Under the pieces are notes generated by a model that saw only the letters and a list, made by a program, of their open reading frames with translations, did no database searches and was not told the origin of the DNA. Positions 19,089 to 28,380 of a stretch of DNA of 46,482 nt are shown here, in pieces; the stretch's first letter is position 1; every line of letters begins with the position of its first letter. The stretch is taken from assembly GCA_903919075.1 (NCBI GenBank), contig CAIXGR010000035.1, positions 1 through 46,482 on the forward strand, given 5' to 3'. Source of the DNA: an uncultured Bacteroidota bacterium. GTDB taxonomy: Bacteria; Bacteroidota; Bacteroidia; Chitinophagales; LD1. A program made the translations under genes and the position numbers.

Positions 19089-19156
19089 AATTTTAAAGAC
19101 GGTAAAATACTAAAAATATTTGCATATATTTGTGAGATAAACTAAAATGATTAGTT
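19089..19156. promoter_or_regulatory. dinB / S24-regulator divergent control region
   Basis: The + strand has a perfect -7 box TATATTTG (19125-19132), giving a start near 19139. Immediately downstream is an inverted repeat AACTAA (19140-19145) / TTAGTT (19151-19156) ending at the ATG of the regulator gene. A second ACTAAAA half-like copy lies at 19109, exactly 32 bp upstream of the ACTAAAA at 19141, close to three helical turns and near the dinB side. These are candidate autoregulatory operator sites. Confidence 0.55.
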
Positions 19157-19945
19157 ATGGACTTTATAGCAAGCAATCTGAAATTTCTTCGAAAGTTGAA
19201 AAACTGGACACAAAACGACTTGGCTGAAGAACTGGATATTAAGCGTTCGCTGGTTGGGGCTTATGAGGAAGCCCGCGCCCGGCCTACGTATGAAACGCTA
19301 TATGCCCTTACAAAATTGTTCAACTACTCTATTGACAGCCTTATAACTAAAGACTTGCGCCAAACCGAAAAGGTGGCATTGTTTAATGAAGAACAATTAA
19401 ATAATGATATAACAGGAAAGAATTTGCGCGTATTGGCTATTACGGTAGATAAAAAAGAAAACGAAAATATTGAGTTGGTACCGGTAAAAGCAGCTGCCGG
19501 TTACCTTACCGGTTATTCGGACCCAACGTATATTAAGGAGTTGAATAAATTCCGATTACCATTTTTACCGGTAGGTACTTACCGGGCATTTGAAATAAAG
19601 GGCGATTCGATGCTACCGGTGCAGCCGGGTACTGTTATTGTTGGTGAGTACTTAGATAACTGGAAAAATATTAAAGACGGCCATACTTATATTCTTATTT
19701 CGAAACATGATGGTATAGTTTACAAGCGTGTGTTTAACCAGGTTGAAGAAAATGGTACATTGATACTACGCAGCGATAATGTTTCGTACCCCGCGTACTC
19801 CATAAAAATTGATGAGGTGCTTGAAATTTGGAGGGCTATTGTAAACATCAGTTACCTAAACAAAGGCAGCGACCTATCCTTCCACAATATTTTGAATATG
19901 ATGCAGGAGTTGAAGAAGGATGTGGATGGGTTGAAGGGGAATTGA
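19157..19945 (+). CDS. XRE-family regulator with S24 (LexA/CI-like) autoprotease domain
   Basis: 262 residues. An N-terminal helix-turn-helix of the Cro/CI type (about 5-61, WTQNDLAEELDIKRSLVGAYEE) is joined to a C-terminal S24 peptidase domain. Likely self-cleavage site Ala114-Gly115 (VKAAAGYL), nucleophile Ser151 (KGDSML) and general base Lys190 (VYKRV). Spacings Gly-Ser 36 and Ser-Lys 39 are in the range of UmuD, LexA and phage CI. It is divergent from dinB. An autocleaving repressor of dinB and of itself is the simplest reading, but this is inference. No phage genes are nearby. Confidence 0.9.
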   Translation: MDFIASNLKFLRKLKNWTQNDLAEELDIKRSLVGAYEEARARPTYETLYALTKLFNYSIDSLITKDLRQTEKVALFNEEQLNNDITGKNLRVLAITVDKKENENIELVPVKAAAGYLTGYSDPTYIKELNKFRLPFLPVGTYRAFEIKGDSMLPVQPGTVIVGEYLDNWKNIKDGHTYILISKHDGIVYKRVFNQVEENGTLILRSDNVSYPAYSIKIDEVLEIWRAIVNISYLNKGSDLSFHNILNMMQELKKDVDGLKGN

Positions 19946-19965
19946 TAATTGTTTAATAGCATACT

Positions 19966-20634
19966 TTGAAGTCGACATTATTTATACCGCTCGTCATTTT
20001 GTATAGCCACTTTGCTTTTGGGCAGCATAAGTGTGAGTGCTTAAACAATCCGCAATACAATAATGCTTTAATGAAAGAAAGGGTTGGCTGCGACACAACC
20101 ATTCTAAAAAATAAATCATTGCTCTATTATCAATTTGATTGTGATTCAATTTGGCTGACTCTTGAGAATATCAGCGGCAATAAAAAGGTAATAGACAATA
20201 TGGATCCAGAATTGTATAGGCTCGGGTACTATTTGACAAAAGAGTTTCAAAGATCATTATTATTTAGACACAGTTGCCTTGGTAGCGCTCCATGCGAGTA
20301 TGATTTGATTGATAAAGAAACAGGAAAACTAATTAAAGAGTTTGGGAAGCTGATTTATAATGCTGATGATAGCCTCTCAAACTTTATTGTTTATTTCTCT
20401 GATGATTCATTTTCATTTATAACGCTACATTATATTGACACTGATAAAAAGTATAAAATCAAAATCCTGACGGAACAATTTAATGGAATTGAAATACACG
20501 CGGAACAACAATTTGAAAGACCAAAAATTGAAAATAACCTTGTGACATTACTATATAGATATAAGCTTAAATATGAAGAAAAGGATTGGAGCGTTGACCG
20601 GATAATTATTGATCTCAGTAAATATCCTAACTGA
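19966..20634 (+). CDS. Small secreted protein of unknown function
   Basis: 222 residues with a signal peptide (about 1-20, ILYSHFAFGQ) and a mature part containing Cys24, Cys26, Cys42, Cys59, Cys104 and Cys110, perhaps disulfide-bonded. I do not recognise the family. It starts at a TTG, because a TAG stop lies nine bases upstream in frame and the next ATG would remove the signal peptide. Its codons are more AT-rich than those of its neighbours, which may mean recent acquisition. It starts 20 bases after the S24 regulator gene on the same strand. Confidence 0.7.
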   Translation: MKSTLFIPLVILYSHFAFGQHKCECLNNPQYNNALMKERVGCDTTILKNKSLLYYQFDCDSIWLTLENISGNKKVIDNMDPELYRLGYYLTKEFQRSLLFRHSCLGSAPCEYDLIDKETGKLIKEFGKLIYNADDSLSNFIVYFSDDSFSFITLHYIDTDKKYKIKILTEQFNGIEIHAEQQFERPKIENNLVTLLYRYKLKYEEKDWSVDRIIIDLSKYPN

Positions 20635-20649
20635 TTTTTTCCGCTCCCC

Positions 20650-20698
20650 ACACCCTCTAACTCCCTAAAGGGAGAACCTGCTCCCCCTGCAAAAAATC
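20650..20698. repeat. Dispersed palindromic repeat, copy A
   Basis: CACCCTCTA-CTCCC-TAAA-GGGAG-AACC followed by a C-rich stretch and an A run. The core hairpin is CTCCC (20661-20665) / GGGAG (20670-20674). It is nearly identical to the repeat at 43309-43356, both between genes. Confidence 0.7.
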
Positions 20699-20715
20699 CG
20701 AATTATCGAATATGT

Positions 20716-21351
20716 CTACTTAGCATTCGCAATGCCTACCCTTGTTTTCAAAAAATTATTCTCGCTTAATTCTTTTACTAAGAAATCAGCTAGATCGCCG
20801 GTAAGTATTTGGTATTTGCCTTCGGCGGGGTAATCTTTTTTTAGGTTGTATTTACCGGTTCGTTCGCCATCAATAATATCGGGGCAGCAGGCAAAGGTCC
20901 AGTCTAATTGTGTTTCGCGCAGTACTTTGTAAACTTTATTGTGGCCTTCGCCAATGCTTTTGTATTGTGCTGGGTAATCGGGTTTATCCAGTAATTGTGT
21001 GGTTTCGTTTAATTGCAAAACGCCAAGGCCGCCTACAGCTAATACGCGTTTAATGCCGAAGGTGTTCATGGCTTCAACAAAAATTTTCATGGCATTGCTC
21101 ATTAAATTTACTGCATCGCCTTCGATTTGTTTGGCGCCAAGGGTTGATATAATTACATCGTGTCCTTTTATGGAATGAACTACTTTATCCTTGTTGTTTA
21201 CATCGCCGGTTATTACCGATAAATTAGGATGGGTAAAAGCGCTTGATTGCTGATGAACAAAGGCTGTTACTTTATGTCCGGCCTGTAAAGCGTATTGCAC
21301 AACGTATTTACCAGTTCGGCCGCTTGCGCCGAAAACAATAATATTTTTCAT
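20716..21351 (-). CDS. NAD(P)-binding reductase (atypical SDR / NmrA-like)
   Basis: 211 residues, a single Rossmann domain. The N-terminal dinucleotide-binding motif is GASGRTGKYVV (8-18), followed by the NAD(P)H-binding pattern SVITGDVNNKDKV and DVIISTLGAK. This is the flavin-reductase/BLVRB-like and NmrA-like group of oxidoreductases. The substrate cannot be inferred. It is 47 bases downstream of a membrane protein gene on the same strand. Confidence 0.85.
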   Translation of the reverse strand: MKNIIVFGASGRTGKYVVQYALQAGHKVTAFVHQQSSAFTHPNLSVITGDVNNKDKVVHSIKGHDVIISTLGAKQIEGDAVNLMSNAMKIFVEAMNTFGIKRVLAVGGLGVLQLNETTQLLDKPDYPAQYKSIGEGHNKVYKVLRETQLDWTFACCPDIIDGERTGKYNLKKDYPAEGKYQILTGDLADFLVKELSENNFLKTRVGIANAK

Positions 21352-21398
21352 GTCGGTAAAGTTAATGAAACGAAGTTGGCAATTTTATGAAAAATATA

Positions 21399-22367
21399 CT
21401 ACCGGAAGAAAAAGTATATACCTATCCATAAAACAAACACAACCCCCATTTCAATAAGAGGAATGTGATTAAGCACATCACTTTTATCGGGGCGCAGGCT
21501 TTTGTTGTCGTTAGAGTTTCGAATAAACATGCCAATGCTTATAATTAAAAGATTGATCCATATAAACATGGATGGTATAACGTTGTTTTTATCGCTTAGC
21601 TGTATTAAAGGATAAAAGCTAAGTATAACAGGGATAACGTACAACTGAAGAACTAAGAAATGTTTACCCCATGGCTTAGATGATGCCCTAGAAGAAGGGC
21701 TGTATCTTAAAATTTCATCTCTTGAAATTACTCCAAATAATACGGATATAATAACTGCCAGTGCGGCAAATGCACCCATAATTGTGGAAGTAAAGCGCAT
21801 CCAACTGCCAAAAACTGCGAAGGTTTGATAGAAGATCATTATATCATCGCCATCATCATGCTCGGTAATGCCCAGAGGCGAAAAGAAAAGGTGCGAAAGG
21901 CAAATATTTGCCAAACATATCATAAGCCAAAAAACAAGCAGGCGATTGCTTTTAATCCATTGTGTGTTTACCCGCAAAAAATTTAGAGACATAAAACCCA
22001 GAAAAAGGCAAAACATTGGTGGTAAAACAAACACTAAAGCTATGCGGGCACGGCTCCAGTGGCGATAATCTCGGGGTTGAAGGCGAAGGTGGTTAAAGCT
22101 AACAGAAACTTTATACCCCAAAACATTAGCCAAGCCCCCCATTAATAGTTGCATAAATGTATGTACTATAATGAATGCAATAATTAACAAAAGGGTAGAA
22201 GTTGCTATCCGCTTTAGTTTTTTGACAAAAGTATCGCTTGGCTTTACGATAACAGCTGGAGCCTTTGGGCCACCGGACTGATTTTCCGGGTTTTCGGGAT
22301 TGTCGCCAGTATTTTCAGTAGGTATTGTAGGTGGAACAATGGTGTCAGCCATAATGTTATTTGGCAA
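21399..22367 (-). CDS. Polytopic membrane protein of unknown function
   Basis: 322 residues. A Pro/Glu/Asn-rich cytoplasmic-like N-terminus (1-45, PTIPTENTGDNPENPENQ) precedes about seven hydrophobic segments (around 57-77, 105-128, 142-162, 175-215, 235-255, 262-280, 300-320). An acidic loop GITEHDDGDDIM lies in the middle. No recognised family. A second ATG (MADTIV) five codons in, at 22352, is an equally good start. Confidence 0.75.
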   Translation of the reverse strand: MPNNIMADTIVPPTIPTENTGDNPENPENQSGGPKAPAVIVKPSDTFVKKLKRIATSTLLLIIAFIIVHTFMQLLMGGLANVLGYKVSVSFNHLRLQPRDYRHWSRARIALVFVLPPMFCLFLGFMSLNFLRVNTQWIKSNRLLVFWLMICLANICLSHLFFSPLGITEHDDGDDIMIFYQTFAVFGSWMRFTSTIMGAFAALAVIISVLFGVISRDEILRYSPSSRASSKPWGKHFLVLQLYVIPVILSFYPLIQLSDKNNVIPSMFIWINLLIISIGMFIRNSNDNKSLRPDKSDVLNHIPLIEMGVVFVLWIGIYFFFR

Positions 22368-22566
22368 GTTGAATAAAAGTTTGCCAGCTTTTTAGAACAG
22401 GGTTAAAAAATTAAAACAAACAGGATTTCAAAAAAATAATGGCAGGCAAAAAAAACACCTATCATTTTTTGTCGCATTGAAAATCAAAATAAGAAATTTT
22501 ATGCATACGTAAAATTTTTTCGAAATATTTTTTACGTGTGGTTGTTAAAAAAGGGGGTTCTTATGC

Positions 22567-23181
22567 TTAGTTGATTTGCATATTACTATCCGGCACCATT
22601 TCAATTATTGATTTAAGAATTCCGTTGCTTAGTGAATACACCCATCCGTGCAGCTCAGGGGCCTGCTCGTTTTTCCAAGAATTGCGTATAATATCGGTTT
22701 TTGAAAGAGTTAGTATTTGCTCAAGCACGTTGAACTCTACTAATTTTTTCAATCGTTCTTCTTCATTAGGTATTGCATCTAGCTCGGCTTTATGTTTAAC
22801 GTAAACTGTTTTTATGTGATAAAGCCATTTATCAAGCAATCCCCAATTTTGATTTGACATGGCTGCCTGTATACCGCCACAACCATAATGGCCGCAAACT
22901 ATAATGTGTTTTACTTTGAGCACCTGTACCGAGTATTGGATGACGCTCATTGCATTCAAATCATTTTGAACAACAAGGTTGGCCACATTGCGATGCACAA
23001 AAACTTCGCCGGGTTTGGTGCCCGTAATTTGATTGGCCGGTACCCGGCTATCGCTGCAGCCTATCCATAAAAACTCGGGGGTTTGCAGGGCCTCGAGGCG
23101 TTTAAAAAAGCCAGGGTCGGCCTTTACTTGAGCGTTTGCCCATTCTTTATTGTTTTTAAGAAGTATGTCAATTGGTGTCAT
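22567..23181 (-). CDS. Beta-class carbonic anhydrase
   Basis: Interconverts CO2 and bicarbonate. The 204-residue protein has the zinc ligands and catalytic dyad: Cys42-x-Asp44-x-Arg46 (CSDSRV), His98 and Cys101 (GHYGCGG), and VHRNVANLV. Length and order match the Can/CynT type. The C-terminal part LHGWVYSLSNGIL is also typical. A perfect -7 box on the same strand lies at 23226-23233. Likely cytoplasmic and monocistronic. Confidence 0.95.
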   Translation of the reverse strand: MTPIDILLKNNKEWANAQVKADPGFFKRLEALQTPEFLWIGCSDSRVPANQITGTKPGEVFVHRNVANLVVQNDLNAMSVIQYSVQVLKVKHIIVCGHYGCGGIQAAMSNQNWGLLDKWLYHIKTVYVKHKAELDAIPNEEERLKKLVEFNVLEQILTLSKTDIIRNSWKNEQAPELHGWVYSLSNGILKSIIEMVPDSNMQIN

Positions 23182-25513
<2,332 letters not shown>

Positions 25514-25544
25514 TTAGTTAAAGTGTTATTGGAAATAAATTTTG

Positions 25545-25575
25545 AAGGGGGACATTTTTGTCCCCCTTTTTTTTA
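25545..25575 (+). terminator. gyrB terminator
   Basis: AAGGGGGAC (25545-25553) pairs with GTCCCCCTT (25560-25568), followed by a long T run. Confidence 0.93.
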
Positions 25576-25624
25576 TTTAGTAGAGCTGCCATGCAAGAAG
25601 GAAATAATATAATTGTTAATCGCC

Positions 25625-26956
25625 TTACTGCATAATTATAAGCTTACCGGTTTGTAAGGTTCTTTGATTGGTTTTCAATATAAAAAGGTAAATGCCGTTG
25701 TTTAAGTTACCGGTTGGGTAGTGGGCTGTAATTTGCCCTTGATGCAATTGTTGTTTTAATACGGTTTGGCCTAAGTTGTTTATTAATTCAAATTCTAAGG
25801 CATTGTTTATTGGGGCAGTGAATACTAAATTTATTAATTGATTAGCCGGGTTAGGATATAGGGAAACGGAAGCTTCTTCTATTTCGGAAATTCCGCTAAT
25901 AATTGTACACCCGTGTGTGTTATTTGATGAATCGCAAATTGGTAATGAGGTGAGAGATGGGTTGCTGATGTATACATTACCGTAATTGGGTAAACAACTT
26001 GCACCGGTGTTGTAAAATTCGAAATCCCAAATGGTTTTTAATACCGGAAAGCAATGTAGTGTGGGATTGTTATCGCAATAAAGTTGATTGAGTGAATCGG
26101 GCAAATCGGGTAGAGAGATTAGCTTATTGTATTCGCAATTAAGTGCAGTAAGTGCAGTAGGAAGAGCGGGGATTGTTGTAAGCTGGTTGTGATAGCAGCC
26201 TAAATAACTCAACGAATCGGGTAATGATGGGAGTGCAGTTAAAGAGTCGTTATTGCAATCTAAATTTCGCAATAAGGGAGGAAGGGTTGGAAGTGTGTGC
26301 AAAGGATTATTGGCACACGCAAGTTGCAGGAGACCAACCGGTAAAGCGGGCAGTGCTTTTAAGTTGTTGGAAAAGCAGGAGAATATAGTAAGCGAGTCGG
26401 GTAAGGGTGGCAAACTATCAATTTGATTTCCGGAACAATACAGTTCAAGAATGCCTGAAGGTAAAGTTGGAAGGCTATGTAGTAAATTATTATAGCAGGT
26501 TAAATACTTTAATGTACCAGGCAACGGCGGAAGTGTTGCAATGGGGTTTGATTCGCAAGCCAGGGTTGTTAATGAATCTGGCAAAGGGGGTAAAACTGTG
26601 ATGCTATTGTTTCGACATTCGAAGAATTTTAAATGCGCTGGTAATGAGGGGATAAACTGAAGAACAGTATCGGCATTGCAGCGCAATGAATCGAGCCCTT
26701 TGAAAAATTGAATGCCATTTAAATTATTTACATTTTTATAACTTATATTTATATATTTGGCATTAAGTAATGCAGCACAGTTGGTATCAAGCTGATTTCC
26801 AGTTAAGCATGATGAGTAGCCATTGGTATTTAGCCAGTTTATAAAGCCGGAGTCTGGTATGGTGTATTGAGCCCGCGCAGAAAATGTAAGCGAAAAGAGC
26901 CAGAAGAATAAAATCTTTGAAGCAAGAGCGTAGCGACGTTGTATTTTGATACCCAT
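25625..26956 (-). CDS. Secreted leucine-rich-repeat protein with T9SS sorting domain
   Basis: 443 residues: signal peptide (1-30, cleaved after ARAQ), a short cap, then ten 20-residue leucine-rich repeats (about 105-304) of the type LPxxLxxLxCxxNxL, the short YopM/IpaH-like class with a conserved Cys in place of the usual Val/Ile. After a linker, a T9SS type A sorting domain starts near 365 (SLYPNPANQLINLVF) and ends LQTGKLIIMQ. The mature protein is probably extracellular or surface-bound and used for protein-protein contact. The repeat array is visible in DNA as a 60-bp periodicity. Its partner is unknown. Confidence 0.9.
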   Translation of the reverse strand: MGIKIQRRYALASKILFFWLFSLTFSARAQYTIPDSGFINWLNTNGYSSCLTGNQLDTNCAALLNAKYINISYKNVNNLNGIQFFKGLDSLRCNADTVLQFIPSLPAHLKFFECRNNSITVLPPLPDSLTTLACESNPIATLPPLPGTLKYLTCYNNLLHSLPTLPSGILELYCSGNQIDSLPPLPDSLTIFSCFSNNLKALPALPVGLLQLACANNPLHTLPTLPPLLRNLDCNNDSLTALPSLPDSLSYLGCYHNQLTTIPALPTALTALNCEYNKLISLPDLPDSLNQLYCDNNPTLHCFPVLKTIWDFEFYNTGASCLPNYGNVYISNPSLTSLPICDSSNNTHGCTIISGISEIEEASVSLYPNPANQLINLVFTAPINNALEFELINNLGQTVLKQQLHQGQITAHYPTGNLNNGIYLFILKTNQRTLQTGKLIIMQ

Positions 26957-27118
26957 ATATTGTGCCTAAAATAGGAAGTATTTTTTATATCGCAGCTTTG
27001 TTAAATGACACTCGTTGGCCATATTATTGCGAGCAAGAAATGCGATTGTGAAATTGATTTTATAATACGTAGTTTTAAGTTGAAGAAACATTTTCTCCTA
27101 AGCTGACACAAAGGTAAA

Positions 27119-27457
27119 ATGCTTAAAAAAACAAGGGTCAGAGTAGCATTACTCAGCCTATTATTTTTACTTGCTGAATGCGGCCCAAAGGCAGTTTTGC
27201 TATACCCGGGCTTTATAGGCATTTGGACAGGTGCGGGCGGTGGCTGCACCTACCGGTTAAGTATTGATGACCAATCTGATGCTTATTGGGTTAAAAATGC
27301 AAATGGCACTTTCGTATCGGCACAAGGTGTTGCGCGGATTAACAATAACCACCTGCATATTGGTACCAGGAGGTTATACATCAATCAATATCCTGCTATA
27401 GATTCGTTAAGCAATAAATGGACTTTGATTTTAGATGGAGTGCCTTATACCCGGTAG
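27119..27457 (+). CDS. Small lipoprotein-like protein of unknown function
   Basis: 112 residues. The N-terminus MLKKTRVRVALLSLLFLLAEC is a basic/hydrophobic signal with a lipobox-like LAEC, so lipidation at Cys21 is likely. The mature part is short and beta-rich (IGIWTGAGGGCTYRLSIDDQ, NKWTLILDGVPYTR). No family recognised. TAGTTTTA (27070-27077) is a weak -7 candidate. It stands alone between genes on the other strand. Confidence 0.6.
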   Translation: MLKKTRVRVALLSLLFLLAECGPKAVLLYPGFIGIWTGAGGGCTYRLSIDDQSDAYWVKNANGTFVSAQGVARINNNHLHIGTRRLYINQYPAIDSLSNKWTLILDGVPYTR

Positions 27458-27553
27458 AAAAACCGCCTCAAAACAAAACACCTTCAAATTTTATTTTGTT
27501 GAAATCTGCAGAGAATACTTTTGCCGTGAGGCAATTACAAATCATAATGAACT

Positions 27554-28378
27554 TTATGGCACTACTATAGTTTTACTTCGTATTGTATGGGCCGAAAAAT
27601 AACCTAAGGCACCACCTATAATATTAGTTGGCGGGTTTTGAGGCACCGCAGTTGAAACAGGGTTGCCGGAGGCGGCAATGCTTCGCACAACATTAAAGTA
27701 ATTGTAGGTACTAGCATCAATACACATTAGCTTAATAGTTACTGTATCGCCTGAAACGGCATTGTAACCTCTTATCCTTAAATTCACTTCAGTGCCGTCA
27801 TCAAATTTATCCTGAGCAATATTTATATCATCGGCACTATCTCGCAATACAGTATTAACCACTAAACCAGCCATGTAATAATTTCCCGGCTCAAGCGGGT
27901 CGCGAAAATAGCAGCGGATACGGTTTTGGATATCAAAGCCGGTGTTGATGGTTTGTTTGGTAACGCTATCAATATCCACTGCGGCTGGCATGGTTGAAAC
28001 TGCGTCGTACTCTTTACCATTAATTAATACTTTTAATGAATAAGTTTTTCCGGAGACACCCAAAAAATTAGTTGGCGCGTATACTCCGCTATCAACCTGT
28101 TTTAGCGTATCGGTAAGCCCTACAATATCTGAAATAATAACTGTGGCACCGTTGATGGTAGGATAGGTGCCCGGACTAAAGTAGCTACCGGTACGTGTTA
28201 GTTTTACGGTATCAATATTTTGCTGGTCGGTTACGTAGGCTTGTATAACTACCTGCGGGTTAGCTGTGTTGAGGTCGAGTTTAATTACTTTGGTGCAGGC
28301 AGTAAATGAAAGTATTACGCCGCATATTAAAACCAACAGACCTAATAAATTTTTATATGATGATATTTTTAAGTTCAT
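27554..28378 (-). CDS. DUF4249 family lipoprotein
   Basis: 274 residues. A lipoprotein signal ends at the lipobox SFTAC (Cys28), followed by TKVIKLDLNTANPQVVIQAYVTD, the characteristic start of DUF4249 proteins, which sit next to TonB-dependent receptors in Bacteroidota. It begins two bases after the stop of the receptor gene, so it is translated from the same mRNA. The likely place is the outer membrane, as an accessory protein for uptake by the receptor; the ligand is unknown. Confidence 0.87.
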   Translation of the reverse strand: MNLKISSYKNLLGLLVLICGVILSFTACTKVIKLDLNTANPQVVIQAYVTDQQNIDTVKLTRTGSYFSPGTYPTINGATVIISDIVGLTDTLKQVDSGVYAPTNFLGVSGKTYSLKVLINGKEYDAVSTMPAAVDIDSVTKQTINTGFDIQNRIRCYFRDPLEPGNYYMAGLVVNTVLRDSADDINIAQDKFDDGTEVNLRIRGYNAVSGDTVTIKLMCIDASTYNYFNVVRSIAASGNPVSTAVPQNPPTNIIGGALGYFSAHTIRSKTIVVP

Positions 28379-28380
28379 GA

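Noticed and set aside
19157-20634. Prophage remnant suggested by the CI-like regulator
   Set aside because: No integrase, terminase, capsid or tail genes are nearby; dinB and housekeeping genes flank it.
26040-26650. Regular ~60-bp repeats that could suggest a CRISPR array or tandem repeat locus
   Set aside because: The period is 20 codons of leucine-rich repeats in an intact coding frame; the units are too divergent for CRISPR.
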